Shown piece after piece: positions 36,161 to 48,433 of a stretch of 64,000 nt of DNA; positions within the stretch are counted from its first letter, which is position 1; every line of letters starts with the position of its first letter. The position numbers and the translations under genes are program-made. The stretch covers positions 39,143,108-39,207,107 of the forward strand of contig CM046305.1 of NCBI GenBank assembly GCA_025267735.1, read 5' to 3'. Below the pieces are notes generated by a model, which did no database searches, was not told where the DNA came from, and saw only the letters and a program-made list of their open reading frames with translations. Source of the DNA: Mactra quadrangularis (Eukaryota; Mollusca; Bivalvia; Venerida; Mactridae).

Positions 36161-36539
36161 ACAATCTCCAACTCTTGCACAATGCTCCAACTCTTAAACA
36201 ATGCTCCAACTCTTGGACAATGCTCCAACTCTTGGACAATGCTCCAACTCTTGAACAATGCTCCAACTCTTGAACAATGCTCCAACTCTTGATCAATGCT
36301 CCAACTCTTGAACAATGCTCCAACTCTTGAACAATGCTCCAACTCTTGAACAATGCTCCAACTCTTGGACAATGCTCCAACTCTTGAACAATGCTCCAAC
36401 TCTTGAACAATGCTCCAACTCTTGGACAATGCTCCAACTCTTGAACAATGCTCCAACTCTTGAACAATGCTCCAACTCTTGAACAATGCTCCAACTCTTG
36501 AACAATGCTCCAACTCTTGGACAATGCTCCAACTATTGG
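36161..36539. repeat. 19-bp minisatellite, ~20 copies
   Basis: The unit is CAATGCTCCAACTCTTG(G/A)A. The main variation is GGACAA against GAACAA. Because the unit has no stop in any minus-strand frame and 19 is not divisible by three, all three minus frames stay open and give overlapping 79-, 133- and 248-codon frames. These repeat a 19-residue period (VGALFKSWSIVQELEHCSR) and are by-products, not separate genes. Confidence 0.95.
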
Positions 36540-39500
36540 CTTTCCAACGAGAGATCACATTATATCAAGTCAATGACATAAACTATATGTCTCATTGAGT
36601 AAAATACAATAAGTATTGGTTTTGGTTATATTTAACGTTTTATTATAAAATATAGTTTTAACAATGAACGGTTTTGATTAACACATTTACATTTTTTTGA
36701 CACAAACTTTAAACCGTATAAAAAAAACAAAGACAAACGAACATTAGATAAATATAAATATTTGTGTGTACTATCAAGCATATATAATACAGCTTTTTGT
36801 CGAGAAGTATATTAGTGGATCACGCGGACACACCGACAGACAGGAATTTAGTCATAACCAAGAACAGAGTAAATGCCGTACTCGTGAACGGCTTAGTACG
36901 TGCATCTAGCTATGACAATTCACTATAAAAATTCACAAGTGACATAAACAGACAAAAAATGGAAGACAAACAAGATATGTGCTTGCTAGGTAATGTTAAG
37001 TCTTATTGGTGATATCTGCATGGGAAAGTGGTTACGGTATTTTATGGTAGGTATAACTTTTCGTAAATCCCGGCTACTGATCTTGAATTTAAGAGACGTA
37101 TTACACTCCCCCCAACCCTATCAAATTCCAACTTGAAAAGTAAAACTTTGGCGTATTTCCAGAGAGACATTTTAATGAGCGTTATAACTTACACTTAAAG
37201 TATTCTAAACGTATTTGCTCTTCCGTGTGACCGAAGTGGATTTTAATCCTTAACAGCCGAATATAGAAGCATAGAGGTATATAATGATTCGTTCTGCAAA
37301 CATAAAAATGTCTTGGTCGTTTACAAATATTTGGTATTTACTTACGACCGTATCAAAATATATTCAAAAAGGTTCCATATTTACTTTGTAAGTCCAAACT
37401 GTTTGTAACGTTTTTACAATTTGAATAAATCCTCTTAAATTTTAAGGTCACGCTGTTAACGTAAATTAAACAATTTGTACGTAGCACCATTAAGAAAAAT
37501 ATTTTAGTACAAGATTTTGCTAATTGTTAAAATTTCTTTTTTACAAGAATGGTTTGACAATTATTTGTACTCTCAGTTACGCTATAAAACAAACATTTTC
37601 ATTTCTTTTAAGGTCGATAATGTACTTTAAATTAACACCGGTGTGTTTGTCTATTCTAAGTTCAAACTTATCTTGAATAACAGAACATCAAGTCAAGTTT
37701 TTTTGAAGTGCATGTACTTAGCTATTGACCTTAATTTAAGTTAAGACTTCAAAACTGTCCAGGTCTTAAGTTCATAAACGCAGGTGACAGTATAATACAA
37801 TACATGCTTAAGACAATGGAATCGTTTTACGAAAGTAAGGATATGTCTAAAACACTGACAATCTGCCAACAAACTCTGACAATGTTCCAAGTCTTAAAGA
37901 CGGATCAAAATTCCAGTGTGCAAAATAAAATTCCTTGTGGTTTTAATGATTTTATAGCATGAACATGATATTGTACAAAATATATAGTTAATTTAACTAT
38001 AAAATTCACACAATTGTTAATATCTCGATTGACATCTCATGAATCGTGTCAGTGGGTCGAACAGCTGAAATGGACCATTAAAACTGATTACATAGTTCAA
38101 TGTAAATATTGATGCAAATAATATTTTATTGCTCAATCATAAAACTATATTTATTGTACTATTAATACATCTAGATCAGCTTGCATTAGCCATTATTATC
38201 ACACCGCCATCAGTGTTACATATTAAATCACCAATTTTATTACCACTTATTTTGAAATGAAGTTCCACATCAAAATTTAAGTATTTTGATTTGTTTTAAA
38301 AAAAACTTTTATTCTTATAACATGTCAAGTTTATATATAAAAACAAAAGGCGAAAAAAAACCAGAAACAATTTTAAAAAAAAGTATTTGCGCCGAGTATG
38401 ATAAAATACTTAAGGTTTTTGTTTAATTTACTATGTACGCGCTTTATTTTTGCACACACAACTTATGCTTTTTATGCTATGCATAAAACATTTTGCATTA
38501 AACTTGCAAACAATGCAATTTAAAAATCTATATAGCTATGGGCTACATGTATACCCAGGGACCTTATATCACTTTTATATAAGAACCCAGATATATCGTA
38601 TATCACTTTTATAAAATTGAATTCAAAGACTTATACAAATGAAGTGAATTTAATATGCGAGCGAAATTGATACACAAACTCTATATAAAAAACATTTAAA
38701 CATAATATATCATTTTTCAAACAGCTATAACAACTGTCTGACTGATACGTTGATTCAAAAATTTCTTTTGTGTATCGTTTCGCAATGTCCTTATTGTAAG
38801 AGGGACAATCCCCAGTCATATATTTGTATATACATGTACGTGCTGTATTGTGCTGTCAACACCTGGTTTAAAACTTAAGTTTTTTAACAATTTTATCGCT
38901 ATTTATTTAAAACAAAACAATTGATTTGCAATCTTTACCACTTAAGCTATCAGATTGCAGTGAAAAAAAATCTTCTTTTGTTTTAAACATTGTCGAAATT
39001 TGCTTTTCTGTTACCAGAAACCAAGGCGCGTAAGTTACTTGACTGTTAAAAATATTCAAAATATTTTGTGTTTTCTCGAGCGACAAGAAAAATGTTTAAT
39101 TGTGACTGTAGTTATCAATTTTCATCAGGTTCGATACGGAACGCTTAACATCTTTTCATACAAACTATTTTAGTATTTCATTTGAAAATTTCAACAGCCC
39201 AAAAACCAGTTTTGTGCGCTTTAACTACTTTCGTATAAACTAAAAGATCATTGATACGGTTTGTTGTGAAACAACTTTAAAGTGTAAAATAATAAAAGAT
39301 ATTTGATGACTTTAATGTTGAGATGCGAATGAGTGAAAACATTAAATAACATTTCACGAAAAGTAAAAGAGCTAAGTATGCCCCGAACATTCAAAGTGTA
39401 AACATAATTCAAATTTTGTATCATTACTCAAAAACTCAAGCGACAGAAATCTTGCAATGAGATTGCTTAACACCATTCAACGAAACAACAAACCGTGTAA

Positions 39501-41065
39501 CAAAAGTCATAAATTACGCAGTCAGTAACAACAGCGCGTTTATGCGTTTCGTAAATTTACATACGTGCAAGTTTGTGTGAGAAAATTCAAACAGAAACAG
39601 AAGACATTTTAAATTTGATGTTAAAATGTTGTCAGCTACAGTGAAGAGTATGTGCAGTGATATCTGGATACATTTGTCGTGAAAAAATTAACAATATTAA
39701 CAAAAAATATTAACAAATATATACAAAAAAAAAGAATTGCACAATTCGTGACATTAAAAATGTCACATTACATAAATATATACAAAACTAATGATATGTT
39801 CAAAGTATATGAAGCAATTTGAAAATCTCATAGAAATCAGATCACTAAAAGACTCCACTACTTTCCGCTACAGTGGTAGAAGAGTAAAAAGGATCTGATT
39901 TTTATGAAATTGATTTCTTCGCAAAGTTTTCTCAACTTTGTAAGATGTTTTAAACAAATAAAGTATGGCCAAAGCTGCATGAGTCGGTGAACCAATGGAT
40001 TTGTCACCTTAAAACAAGCACAGTGTTAACTAAAAAATCCGAATCTCGAAGACACAGAACAATCTTGAATCCTCTAAAATCCGAACATTTTCAACGATTC
40101 CCTTTTAAATACCCGAATGCAACAACAACCCTGAGAAATCTTGTAACTTGTACCAGAGATCAATGTCCCTGCTTGTACAATCTAATTTTGTTCGTTCGTA
40201 AAGGTGTTCTGACTTCTATGTTAACAATGTGTATGTTTTTGATGAAATGGATGCTTACAAAATGAAGACGTGATCCAATTAATTAGTAATGACAAGATAG
40301 ATACCGGTTATATATGTATAATATAGGTGTAAAGTAAGCATTTTGTCTGGTTTCATAACGGACATCTACTACGAAATTATTGGTCCAATTACGAGTACAT
40401 GTATAAATTAAGTTGACAAATATAAAGGTCACAGGCAAACATTCTAGAGTCAATGTTTCAGGCGATATTATCACCACTGTTATTACACTAGTCAAAGTCG
40501 AGTCGGCAAACTGTCAAAAATTAGTAAGAAAACCATTAACAATGTACCCCACCCGCTATTATCTTCGGCCAAGGTGTTTCCTTTAACATATCCTGCGGCA
40601 TTTTATGGTTGTCGTAAAATAGTTTCACTTACAACACTTTTACGACATCAATTTCGTTGTTTCTAAGGACAGTAAGGTCATGTTGCAACATTTAACTGCA
40701 GTATCTGACAGTACAACACGTGTTATACTAATTGTAACGTTCAAAATAGAATTAGTTCATGTCATACAGCGTGCAGAATTATTGCATTACATTGGCTACG
40801 ATCACCGTCATAATATCCATCGCTACGATGTCAACAAGTAAATAATGTGCTTTTTAATAGTCTTGCTTTTCTTATGTACACATCACAGCTTTGTAGCTTT
40901 TTGGAGCTTCATTTTAGTTGAGCAACGAGCCACATCAATGATGCCGAATCTTGCACAGAAAGCCTATGTACATGGCATACAATAGAAGCAAAGCGACTAA
41001 GGTACATACAACTATAGTCATTTGCAAGGTCTTTGAGTCCTAGGAATTATTTAGCAGAGGTCACT
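36540..41065. other. 4.5 kb downstream of the PTB-domain gene
   Basis: AT-rich and unusually free of recognisable transposons and tandem repeats. Part of it is expected to be the 3' untranslated region of the minus-strand gene ending at 41066. Many TTTATT (AATAAA on the minus strand) sites occur, so the polyadenylation site cannot be chosen. The 92-codon plus-strand frame at 39987-40265 is not supported. Confidence 0.45.
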
Positions 41066-42224
41066 TCATCTGTACATGGAATTCACTCGACGTACAACGC
41101 CACCACGATGTTCACTATAGTCCATGTCCACCCTAGGTGACATTAATGGCTCGTTATAACTTTTACGGCTATTGTTTCTACTTAAAGCCCTTTTTGGCAC
41201 AACCGCGTATCCGTAGTCTATTTCTTTTTGAAGCATTGAAGCTGGCATACTTTGTGTTAGATCTCGGTGTGAGTACATGCCAGTTTTCTGACGTAAAATA
41301 GGAGCATCGTTGTACTGGTCATAATCTGCGGGAGGTACGTCAGTGATGTGTTGTACGTCATCGTAGAAACCACGTGGTCCGCCAATTGATGGACTTCCTG
41401 GATAGTTTCCTGATGAGCGGTTACTATTAACACCGGAAGATGAGGACATTGGTCTGGATTTCCTTGAATATTGGTCGAAGCCTTGTGAACTACGTGGAGT
41501 CATAGGACTTCTTGCTGATTTAGGACTTCTTGGTGGGTAAATATCGTAGTTTGAACCTGGTGTCGTTGGTGGAGTGGATATACCATTTGAGAGACCCGAG
41601 TTAGATATCTTTTCAGCGGACATATCCATAGAATTAGCTTTGCCTTCTGAACTAGTTGGTGAAGGAACTTCAATACCACTTTCGTCAGAGCCATTTCTAT
41701 TTCTGTTACCAACTATTGGTATTTGTAAACATTTCCTTTTATTGGCTTTATCAAGATCTCCATGACGTCTAACAACAGTATCATAGTCTTTAGGGGGCAG
41801 TAAAAGAGGTGCTGCACCTTTGGTTTCTGTGAGACGTAATCGTGTTTTCAATTCATCTGTAACTGAATCAAATGGTACAGCGTCTTTAAGACTTTGTAAA
41901 TCAGGCTCAATGTCGTCACTGCCTGATGGGAATCCTTCATCACTGAATGATCCAGAGTCTGCACCAGAGTCTTCATAGAAGGCACGGTCACTCATACCAT
42001 CAGAGGAGTCGAACCTGTTACTGGAGTTGTGAGTATGTGTGTGTACGTTGACATGCATGGGTGGAACTCTGTCTCCTAGATCGTCAATGTGACCTTGTCT
42101 AATCAATTGTTGCTCTATGTCGGCCGTACGATCACTGTGCATTGAAATAATCTGGTTCAAGAAACGGACGAATGTTGTAGCAGTCTCTGAAGAGTCAAAT
42201 CTGTAGACATGTACATGGACATAT
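41066..42224 (-). CDS. PTB/PID-like domain protein, exon 2 (C-terminal part)
   Basis: It starts directly after an acceptor (CTTATTTCAG/ATATGTCC) and supplies the last base of an AGA codon, then residues 118-502 to TGA at 41068-41066. YVHVHVYRFDSSETATTFVR and FLNQII (118-143) form the last strand and C-terminal helix of the PTB fold. Beyond that the chain is mostly low-complexity. It has a His/Thr stretch (HVNVHTHTH, 174-182), an acidic Ser/Gly segment (190-225) and SP/TP-rich runs (STPPTTPGS near 333; PRSPKSARSPMTPRSS, 348-363). It ends with Arg/Ser motifs such as RALSRNNSRKS and RRVNSMYR. These suggest a disordered, phosphorylated adaptor tail. The open frame runs upstream past the acceptor to 42349 into a transposon; that extension is not part of the protein. 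Confidence 0.85.
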
Positions 42225-42274
42225 CTGAAATAAGAAAAAGTAGGATCTACGTTAGAATATAGGTTAGCCAACAA

Positions 42275-42738
42275 TAGGGCTGCTGCGAGTATCCGAGTAC
42301 TCGTATATTCGCGATCTCGACTAGAAAATCGAGTACGAATATTCGTCACGTCCGAAATCGTCGGATCGCGATTTATTTTTGGAAAAAAAATGAAAGAACA
42401 TTTTCAGCTTAATTACCACTGAAAACGAGCCGCAATACTAATGAAAACTTTAATTTATATAGGGATCATAACATCTTGTGTCAAAATTTCGATTGAAACA
42501 CGTTTGAACAAAAATGTTATCACTAAAATTTCCCATAAAAGGTCTGGAAATAGAAATGTTAAGAGTACATGGTTTTCCATATAGTCAAATCATCTGTAAT
42601 TCTTTACTTATTTTTGTTATTACATGAATTCATGTATGCTTCTCCATTAACAAGTGATTCGTGGTTCGATTCGTGAATCGCTATACATGAATCGTGGTTC
42701 GGATCGAATCGCCACTAGCTCGACGATCCACAGCCCTA
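42275..42738. mobile_element. hAT-like miniature element, copy 2 (intronic)
   Basis: A 464-bp copy of the element at 3835, with perfect 8-bp duplications GCCAACAA (42267-42274 and 42739-42746). The ends are TAGGGCTGCTGCGAGTATCC and GATCCACAGCCCTA. Confidence 0.9.
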
Positions 42739-44317
42739 GCCAACAACTAGATTAAGATTCACCCTGTATTCGAAGCAACATGAAGTCCCAATCTGAATCT
42801 ACCGGTTTGTACATTAAAAACAACACAAATATCTCAATCATTATGTTGTTTCAGGCGATTGGTTCATTGGGTCATTTTTACGATCAAGTTAAATTGCAAT
42901 AGTTATAAACTACATAAAGTTAAATTCTGGCGTAAGTCTATAATTATATATAATCGTAATTCACAATGACGGTATCGCAAGGACAAGCACGCAATTATAT
43001 CATATCTAAAATATTTGTCTTGTTCAAATACAATTTCATGGATTTAAAATTTTCTAAAGGTTAACAATAGGTCTATTCAGCAGTTAAAGGAAAACGTATT
43101 GTTAGGTTTATGAAATTTTACGCGATCAATAACGATGTTTTTTGTCGTAAGATTTCTGTGTAATGCTGACAAACACTCTCTTGGTCAGTTGCTGTTTATT
43201 ACTGTTAAATTAATGACAAGTATACAATAAATGATATTATCAGTGCAAAACTTTCGAACGATAAGCGACGCATCTTAGATACGCCAAACATGTCGCAAGA
43301 TTAAAACCCCGGTATTCAAGTGCTTTGTTTACCAAGACATTAAAATTTAAATCAAAACAATCAAATAAAGACCGCGACCATGTATATGAAGTTATTACTA
43401 TTTTAATTAGTTTGGTTTGGTTTACACCGACTTTAGAACAGTCAGAGCTGTAAGAGATGTTCTATTTCAATACATATGAAATTTGAAGTATGGGCGATCA
43501 ACTACTTAACCTATTTATTCATTTGTGAACACAAATATAATAAATAACAAAGATGCATGCTAGCTAACACGTACATACAAAACGTCCATACATTGAAATT
43601 GAGCTTATTACTCATAAATTCATAAATCACTACATGAATTTGAATGTCATTGAACAGTCTTTTATTTGAGGGTTTTTATATATTGATTTTATTGAATCCT
43701 AACTAAAAAGACGGTCTTTCAGCAAAAACTGAACAAAATGTAATAAAAGGCCTACGCTTTAAAAGGTTTCATAAATTATGAAGTGTTTCATATTTACTAA
43801 AAAAGAACTTCAAAGATATAATCTTTATTCGTGCATAAATGCCTTTATATGTTTTGTCTACGTTTTTTTTTAGAGTGGTAATTTATCTACAATGTTTATT
43901 GAGGGCGGTAACACATACTGCAGTATTTCAATCTTAATTACTTTTAATTACAATATCAATTATCGTTGTCAATGCAAATAACAACAATTGTGGTATAAAT
44001 GTGAAATTACAGAAAATATAGTTTAACTTGTATAGGCAGCACAATGCAATAATAGACAATCCTACTGTCGTCACAGTACTGTTTCTCTATTACATGTATA
44101 TTTAGATATCTGAAGTTCACTATTCCAAAATAGAAATAAAATGCTTAAATTCCAAGTTTTTAAAACTACAAACAGGACTGCAGTCTATATATTTTTTTCA
44201 AAATTTCTACCAGCCACAGACAGGCTCTAGATCAGAAAGAAATATATGAATTATTACAGATGCTATTTTTCTAAACAAGGATTTGGTGGAAATTTGTGTT
44301 ATGACAGCCAAGTAGAG

Positions 44318-44630
44318 TTTGTTTGTTTGTTTGTTGGGTTTTACGCCGTAGCAACACATTATATAAGTCATATAACGGCGGTCAGTCAATCTACTCACTC
44401 CTGGAAAGGCTAAATCTCTGGATTTAACTGTTAACCAACTACTAAGCGCATATTTTCGTCAGTGACTGACAATGCCTTACATAATTAAAAATCATTGGTA
44501 GGAGGGAGAATGGCCGTAGAAATAATTTCATGACCAAGCTCCACGAATGTATGCCCCGTCCGGGAATCGAAACCACGACCCCTTGATCAGTAGACTAGCG
44601 TGCTACCAACTGAGCTAGCCAGGCGGCACA
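44318..44630 (-). mobile_element. tRNA-derived SINE, family B, full length (intronic)
   Basis: In element orientation it reads GCCTGGCTAGCTCAGTTGGT (A box), then GGGGTCGTGGTTTCGATTCC (B box), a body with GTCAGTCACTGACGAAA, and the end ACGGCGTAAAACCCAAC followed by a (CAAA)n tail. The flanks CCAAGTAGAG (44308-44317) and CCAAGTAAAG (44631-44640) are a 10-bp target duplication with one mismatch. The insertion is antisense to nothing: it has the same minus orientation as the host gene. Confidence 0.85.
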
Positions 44631-44734
44631 CCAAGTAAAGTAACTGGAACCAAAGACATAGATGGTTCCCTGCTGGAACTTAATACCTTGATACAGTGCA
44701 TGTAAATTGAGAAATAAAATAAAATCAAACCTAC

Positions 44735-45084
44735 CTCTGCGTTCTTGGAACATATCCTAAGTATATACAAGCAACAACGTCGTCTGGTTGACCATCAAGT
44801 GGATTCCTTGCTTGTACAGCATATGTAATATCTCTAGAAGGTATGATAGGAAATTTAATTGTCTTAATCTTCTTTCCTTTCTTCTTTTCATCTTGTATGT
44901 CTTGAGTTATTTTCATTTCTTTCTTACCAACTTGTAAAGTTAGTTTTGGAGCATATTTCCATTTCTTTGCTTTACGTCGTAAATCATTAATAACAGGTTC
45001 CGTGTATTGAGGTCCTCGCAGACCTGTCGTTTCCACCCAGCCTAAGAACTGTACGTAAAACTGATGTTTCTTTCCTCCAAGCAT
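44735..45084 (-). CDS. PTB/PID-like domain protein, exon 1 (start and N-terminal domain)
   Basis: Encodes residues 1-116 plus two bases of codon 117; joined to 42224-41066 it gives 502 residues. ATG at 45084-45082 is preceded four codons upstream by an in-frame TGA, which supports this start. HQFYVQFLGWVETTGLRGPQ (7-26) is the first strand of a PTB fold, with the expected YLG-like FLGW. APKLTLQVGKKEMKITQ, then FPIIPSRDITYAVQA and VVACIYLGYVPRTQR, give the following strands, and exon 2 supplies the C-terminal helix. PTB domains bind NPxY-type or phosphotyrosine peptides and act in membrane-proximal adaptors. The exact ligand and vertebrate counterpart are not recognised. Lys-rich KKKGKKIKTIK (67-77) could contact phospholipid head groups (inference). 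No promoter element could be assigned upstream. Confidence 0.85.
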
Positions 45085-45099
45085 TTTGAATTTAATTCA

Positions 45100-46330
45100 A
45101 AGAAATAAGTTCCAATTTAAATAATTGTCCACGCAAAAATTGCAAAATTATCTCAATAAACTTAATTTCTCTATGTTCACACAACTGTCATTCAAAATAA
45201 TTAAAAGGTTTATTTTTTATTCCAAAAAAACTATATCTCTCGACGTCGACTGATCACCGCTATAAACTAAACTGATGTTGACATACGCCAGTAATGTCTC
45301 TTAAATACCAGTTAACTACTAGTTTCTTACACCTGTCACGGTAATATAACTCTTTATCAATGAAAATATTGTCTACCTGCGCGTAGGAATACAAATACTA
45401 TACATATACGGTTGGTAGTAAAGCGGTTTTATTATATTACTGCGCGCTCCGTCTCAAATGGTTGAATTCATTAGGTTCAGGATTAGGTTACAGAAAATCG
45501 GCATTCATTTGCGATTAAACCTATTGTTGTGAAGAATTTAAGCTTAAAATTAATAATAGGGCTTGACAATTAGCTGAAATAGGGCGGATCAACACTGATT
45601 ATCGGCAATCATTTTGAAAAAATACCGAGATTTTGTTGAAAAGAAATATTAACACCCGTTTTTCATTGTGATAATTTGGATAAAGACACCAAGCCCAGTT
45701 TCAACCAAATATGTATTATACATTCAAGCCTGTTAATGTAGGAGCCACTGTTGGTCAATTTGGTGTTGTCCTTTTCTTTATTACGTGCATTTGTGATTAG
45801 CGACACAGCCTTCATATTTAGAAGACTTACCTACCAGTCCTATGATCAGCTCCGATAATAAATTGGGATGGGACAAAAATCATTTACTTTATTAGTATAG
45901 TATTAGTATTTAGATTAAACGATGTTTTAAACGACATATTTTACCAAAGATCCGTGATGTATAAATCAAAATTCCCATCATAGCTGAGATGCACACTACT
46001 TTGAAACCAAGCCCACGTTTAACAGGATTTTTTTTCAAATAGATTGTTTCAAAATGTTCTTGGTGACAATAAACTAATCACGTCCGACCATTTATCCCCG
46101 AATAACCACTAAGTACGACTGTATCTAAGTTTAACTGTTTTAATGATAATGAATTTACTTTCTAATATCCTTTATTCAATACAAAGACTGAAAATTATAA
46201 TAACTTAGTCTGATCCCATCTTTCTCTTCTCTAAAGGTACAAGACTACTCTCTGGCGTATTGTCGTACCGTGTGAGATTATGTACTCCGGATACAAAATA
46301 GCAACATAGATACAAAAATGTTTGAGTCAT
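45100..46330. other. Upstream region of the PTB-domain gene
   Basis: It should contain the 5' untranslated region and promoter of the minus-strand gene. No TATA box or initiator can be singled out in this AT-rich sequence. No other gene seen. Confidence 0.45.
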
Positions 46331-46690
46331 CTAAAGGAACTGGACGGCCTGTAACCTAGATGTGAAAGTGTCTAGGGAGATGCTATCAACAAGTGTCAAT
46401 GCTGTGGGAGAGAGTTCCAAAGTCGTTTGTCATTCTGGAAGAATGAAGTACTGGTATATACGAGTTCTGGCGAATGGTAGCAACAACTTCTGAAAATAGC
46501 CTCGCTGGGCAGGGACTTGGAAGATATCTACCATAGGGATGTCTACTAATTGTTGAACTATTCAATACATCATGACAGCCCTTGCATGAGCTCTCCCATC
46601 TTGTAGAGTTGTCCTGCTAGATCATTGTATCTTGTGAAGCATCTATCATACTTCCAGTCTTGTCATGATCTCTAGTAACATACCAAGCTA
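46331..46690 (-). pseudogene. Decayed LINE reverse-transcriptase C-terminal region
   Basis: The minus-strand frame reads LQDGRAHARAVMMY*IVQQL, VDIPMVDIFQVPAQRGYF, QKLLLPFARTRIYQYFILPE, a stop, then ISLDTFTSRLQAVQFL and TAG at 46333-46331. The order (LQ.RRA.AR..M.Y.I...LVDIP, then RT..Y...F.P, LWNSLP in a shifted frame, and S...F...L before the stop) is that of the thumb and tail of CR1/RTE-type non-LTR polymerases. Two internal stops and a frameshift show inactivation. The reverse-strand CFTRYNDLAGQLYK stretch near 46640 may continue it upstream in another frame. Confidence 0.7.
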
Positions 46691-46799
46691 ACCTTCACTA
46701 CACCAATTTTTTCATTAAAGTTATAAAAGTTAAAGTGCGGTTTAAAGTCTGCTTCCATATACATGTTCAGCCGACTTTACAATCTTGTACAATAACTCC

Positions 46800-46985
46800 T
46801 GATCATTAACAATCACCCTCAGGCAGGCGATCCCTCACAGTACTCATTTACACCTTGGTGGAGTGGAACAATTGTAGGTTAATTTTTTGCTCAAAGAAAT
46901 TAGCAGTGCCCTAAGCGGGGATCGAAACCGGGACCTCTTTTAATCCATAAGCGCGCGTCCTACCACTGGACCATTGCTCCTACAT
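46800..46985 (-). mobile_element. tRNA-like SINE head, third family
   Basis: In reverse orientation, GGAGCAATGGTCCAGTGGTA gives an A-box region and GTCCCGGTTTCGATCCCCGC a B box. The acceptor ends do not pair, so it is not a functional tRNA. It continues into a body with GGTGTAAATGAGTACTGTGA. Unlike SINE families A and B. The left boundary is uncertain. Confidence 0.55.
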
Positions 46986-47502
46986 CCTTCATCAGCCAAG
47001 ATTGGTCGTATTCCAAACTTATATCAGCTTTCCTTGGATAACCATTGGATCATTTAACCATTTAATCATTGGAATCCATTTAACTCAAGTGTACACTGCA
47101 CCGTGGTTCATTGGCTGAGGCCACTGTCTTCAAATCACTATAGCATCCCATTAATAGATGGTTCGATCATAGCTATCGACGATAACTCATGCTACATGGC
47201 AAAGGTAGGCAGATGTTACCGGAGGGTAGAAATCTTGTATTAAGGCATCCCAGTAACTATGGTTAGGTGAAACGTCGTCTCTTTATAATTATGGTGTAAA
47301 GGGTCACAGATCATGATCTTTTTTATTAGTTTTCCTTAAAATATTCTATTTCGAATTAATTTCAAAACACGTTGTACCAGTTGCTAAATGTTGAATTTAT
47401 ATTGTAATCATCAGGGCAGCATATTATCATTAGTTTTACTACAATATAACTTGACAATATTGAAAAATTCCTACATGTAACAGATCCAGAAGTAACGTGA
47501 AA

Positions 47503-47798
47503 AGCCGTCCGGCTAGCTCAGTTGGTAGCACGCAAGTCTACTTATGGAGGGGTCGTAGGTTCGATTCCCGGGCGGGCATACTTTCGTAGAGCTTGGTCAT
47601 GAAATTATTTCTCCCTCCTACCAATTATTTATAATTATGTAGGGCAGTTGTCAGTCACTGACGAAAGTATGCGCTTAGTAGTTGGTTAACAGCTAAATCC
47701 AGAGATTTAGCCTTTTCGAGAGGAGTGAGTAGGTTGACTGACCGCCGTTATATGACCTATACTATGTGTTGCTACGGCGTTAAACCCAACAAAAACAT
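47503..47798 (+). mobile_element. tRNA-derived SINE, family B, full length
   Basis: The head is GCCGTCCGGCTAGCTCAGTT and the B box GGTTCGATTCCC. The 3' end is GCTACGGCGTTAAACCCAAC. Lacks the short GCCGTAGAA / TTCTACGGC block seen in other copies near the first third. No target duplication evident. Confidence 0.85.
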
Positions 47799-48433
47799 AC
47801 ACTCCTAGATGGAATACTACAATGTTAGCAGACAGTAAGCCAGTAAAACCAATGTATCTTTAGACAGTACGATATTACAGATCAGACAATAATTAACATA
47901 CAAGGAACATTTATCGTAGAACGTTAGAACCAGTTGTTGTAGTTTCATTTATTATTTATCAATTTTCTTTTCAGATAATATTGATCCTTTATCCACATTG
48001 ATCTATTTTAGTTCGATTGCGATGCAAGTGATCTAGCCTCTACTGATTGACTTAAAACAGATAATAAGATTACGCTTCTTTATGTACCAGTCATTTGTAA
48101 TCTCTTCCCTCACCATCGGAGCAGAGCGAGAGATAGCTAGGGAAAAAGTTGTGTTTTACATTCCAGTTTCACCCGCAGTGCCAGGGCAACTGCAGGGAAA
48201 TTGCTTTCGTGACAAAACTAGAAGAAACTATTACCAGTCGCTGGTGATTTACAGAACGAGGGTATTACCGCAGATTTTATTTTTCGGATGTCCTTACCTG
48301 ACTGGAGTTTTATCAAGGGTTAGCTCGGCTCTAAATCTGGCGAGGAAATATGAGTTACTATTGACTAGTTCACTGTACGTTTATAGTTTTAGTACCTGTT
48401 TAATATGTACGAGATTACCCCCGACAGAAACAA
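47799..48433. other. Intergenic, no gene seen
   Basis: The plus-strand 146-codon frame at 48082-48522 ends inside the neighbouring palindromic element and shows no recognisable domain. It is not called as a gene. Confidence 0.45.

Larger units (their letters stand above)
42225..44734 (-). other. Intron of the PTB-domain gene, with two transposon insertions
   Basis: The donor is GCAGAG/GTAGGT at 44735/44734 and the acceptor TTTCAG at 42230-42225. The intron carries a hAT-like element (42275-42738) only about 50 bp from the acceptor, and a reverse SINE (44318-44630) about 100 bp from the donor. The remaining ~1.6 kb is AT-rich with no recognisable feature. Confidence 0.85.

Noticed and set aside
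36123..36558. Overlapping long frames inside the 19-bp array as genes
   Set aside because: All arise because the unit lacks stops in three frames. They encode the same repeating peptide and have no independent support.
42225..42349. N-terminal extension of the exon 2 frame (MTNIRTRF...)
   Set aside because: It reads across a consensus splice acceptor into a hAT-like element whose other copy at 3835 encodes the same MTNIR start.
46900..46982. Reverse-strand tRNA-Gly/Glu-like gene
   Set aside because: A and B boxes are good but the acceptor ends do not pair, and repeat body follows directly.
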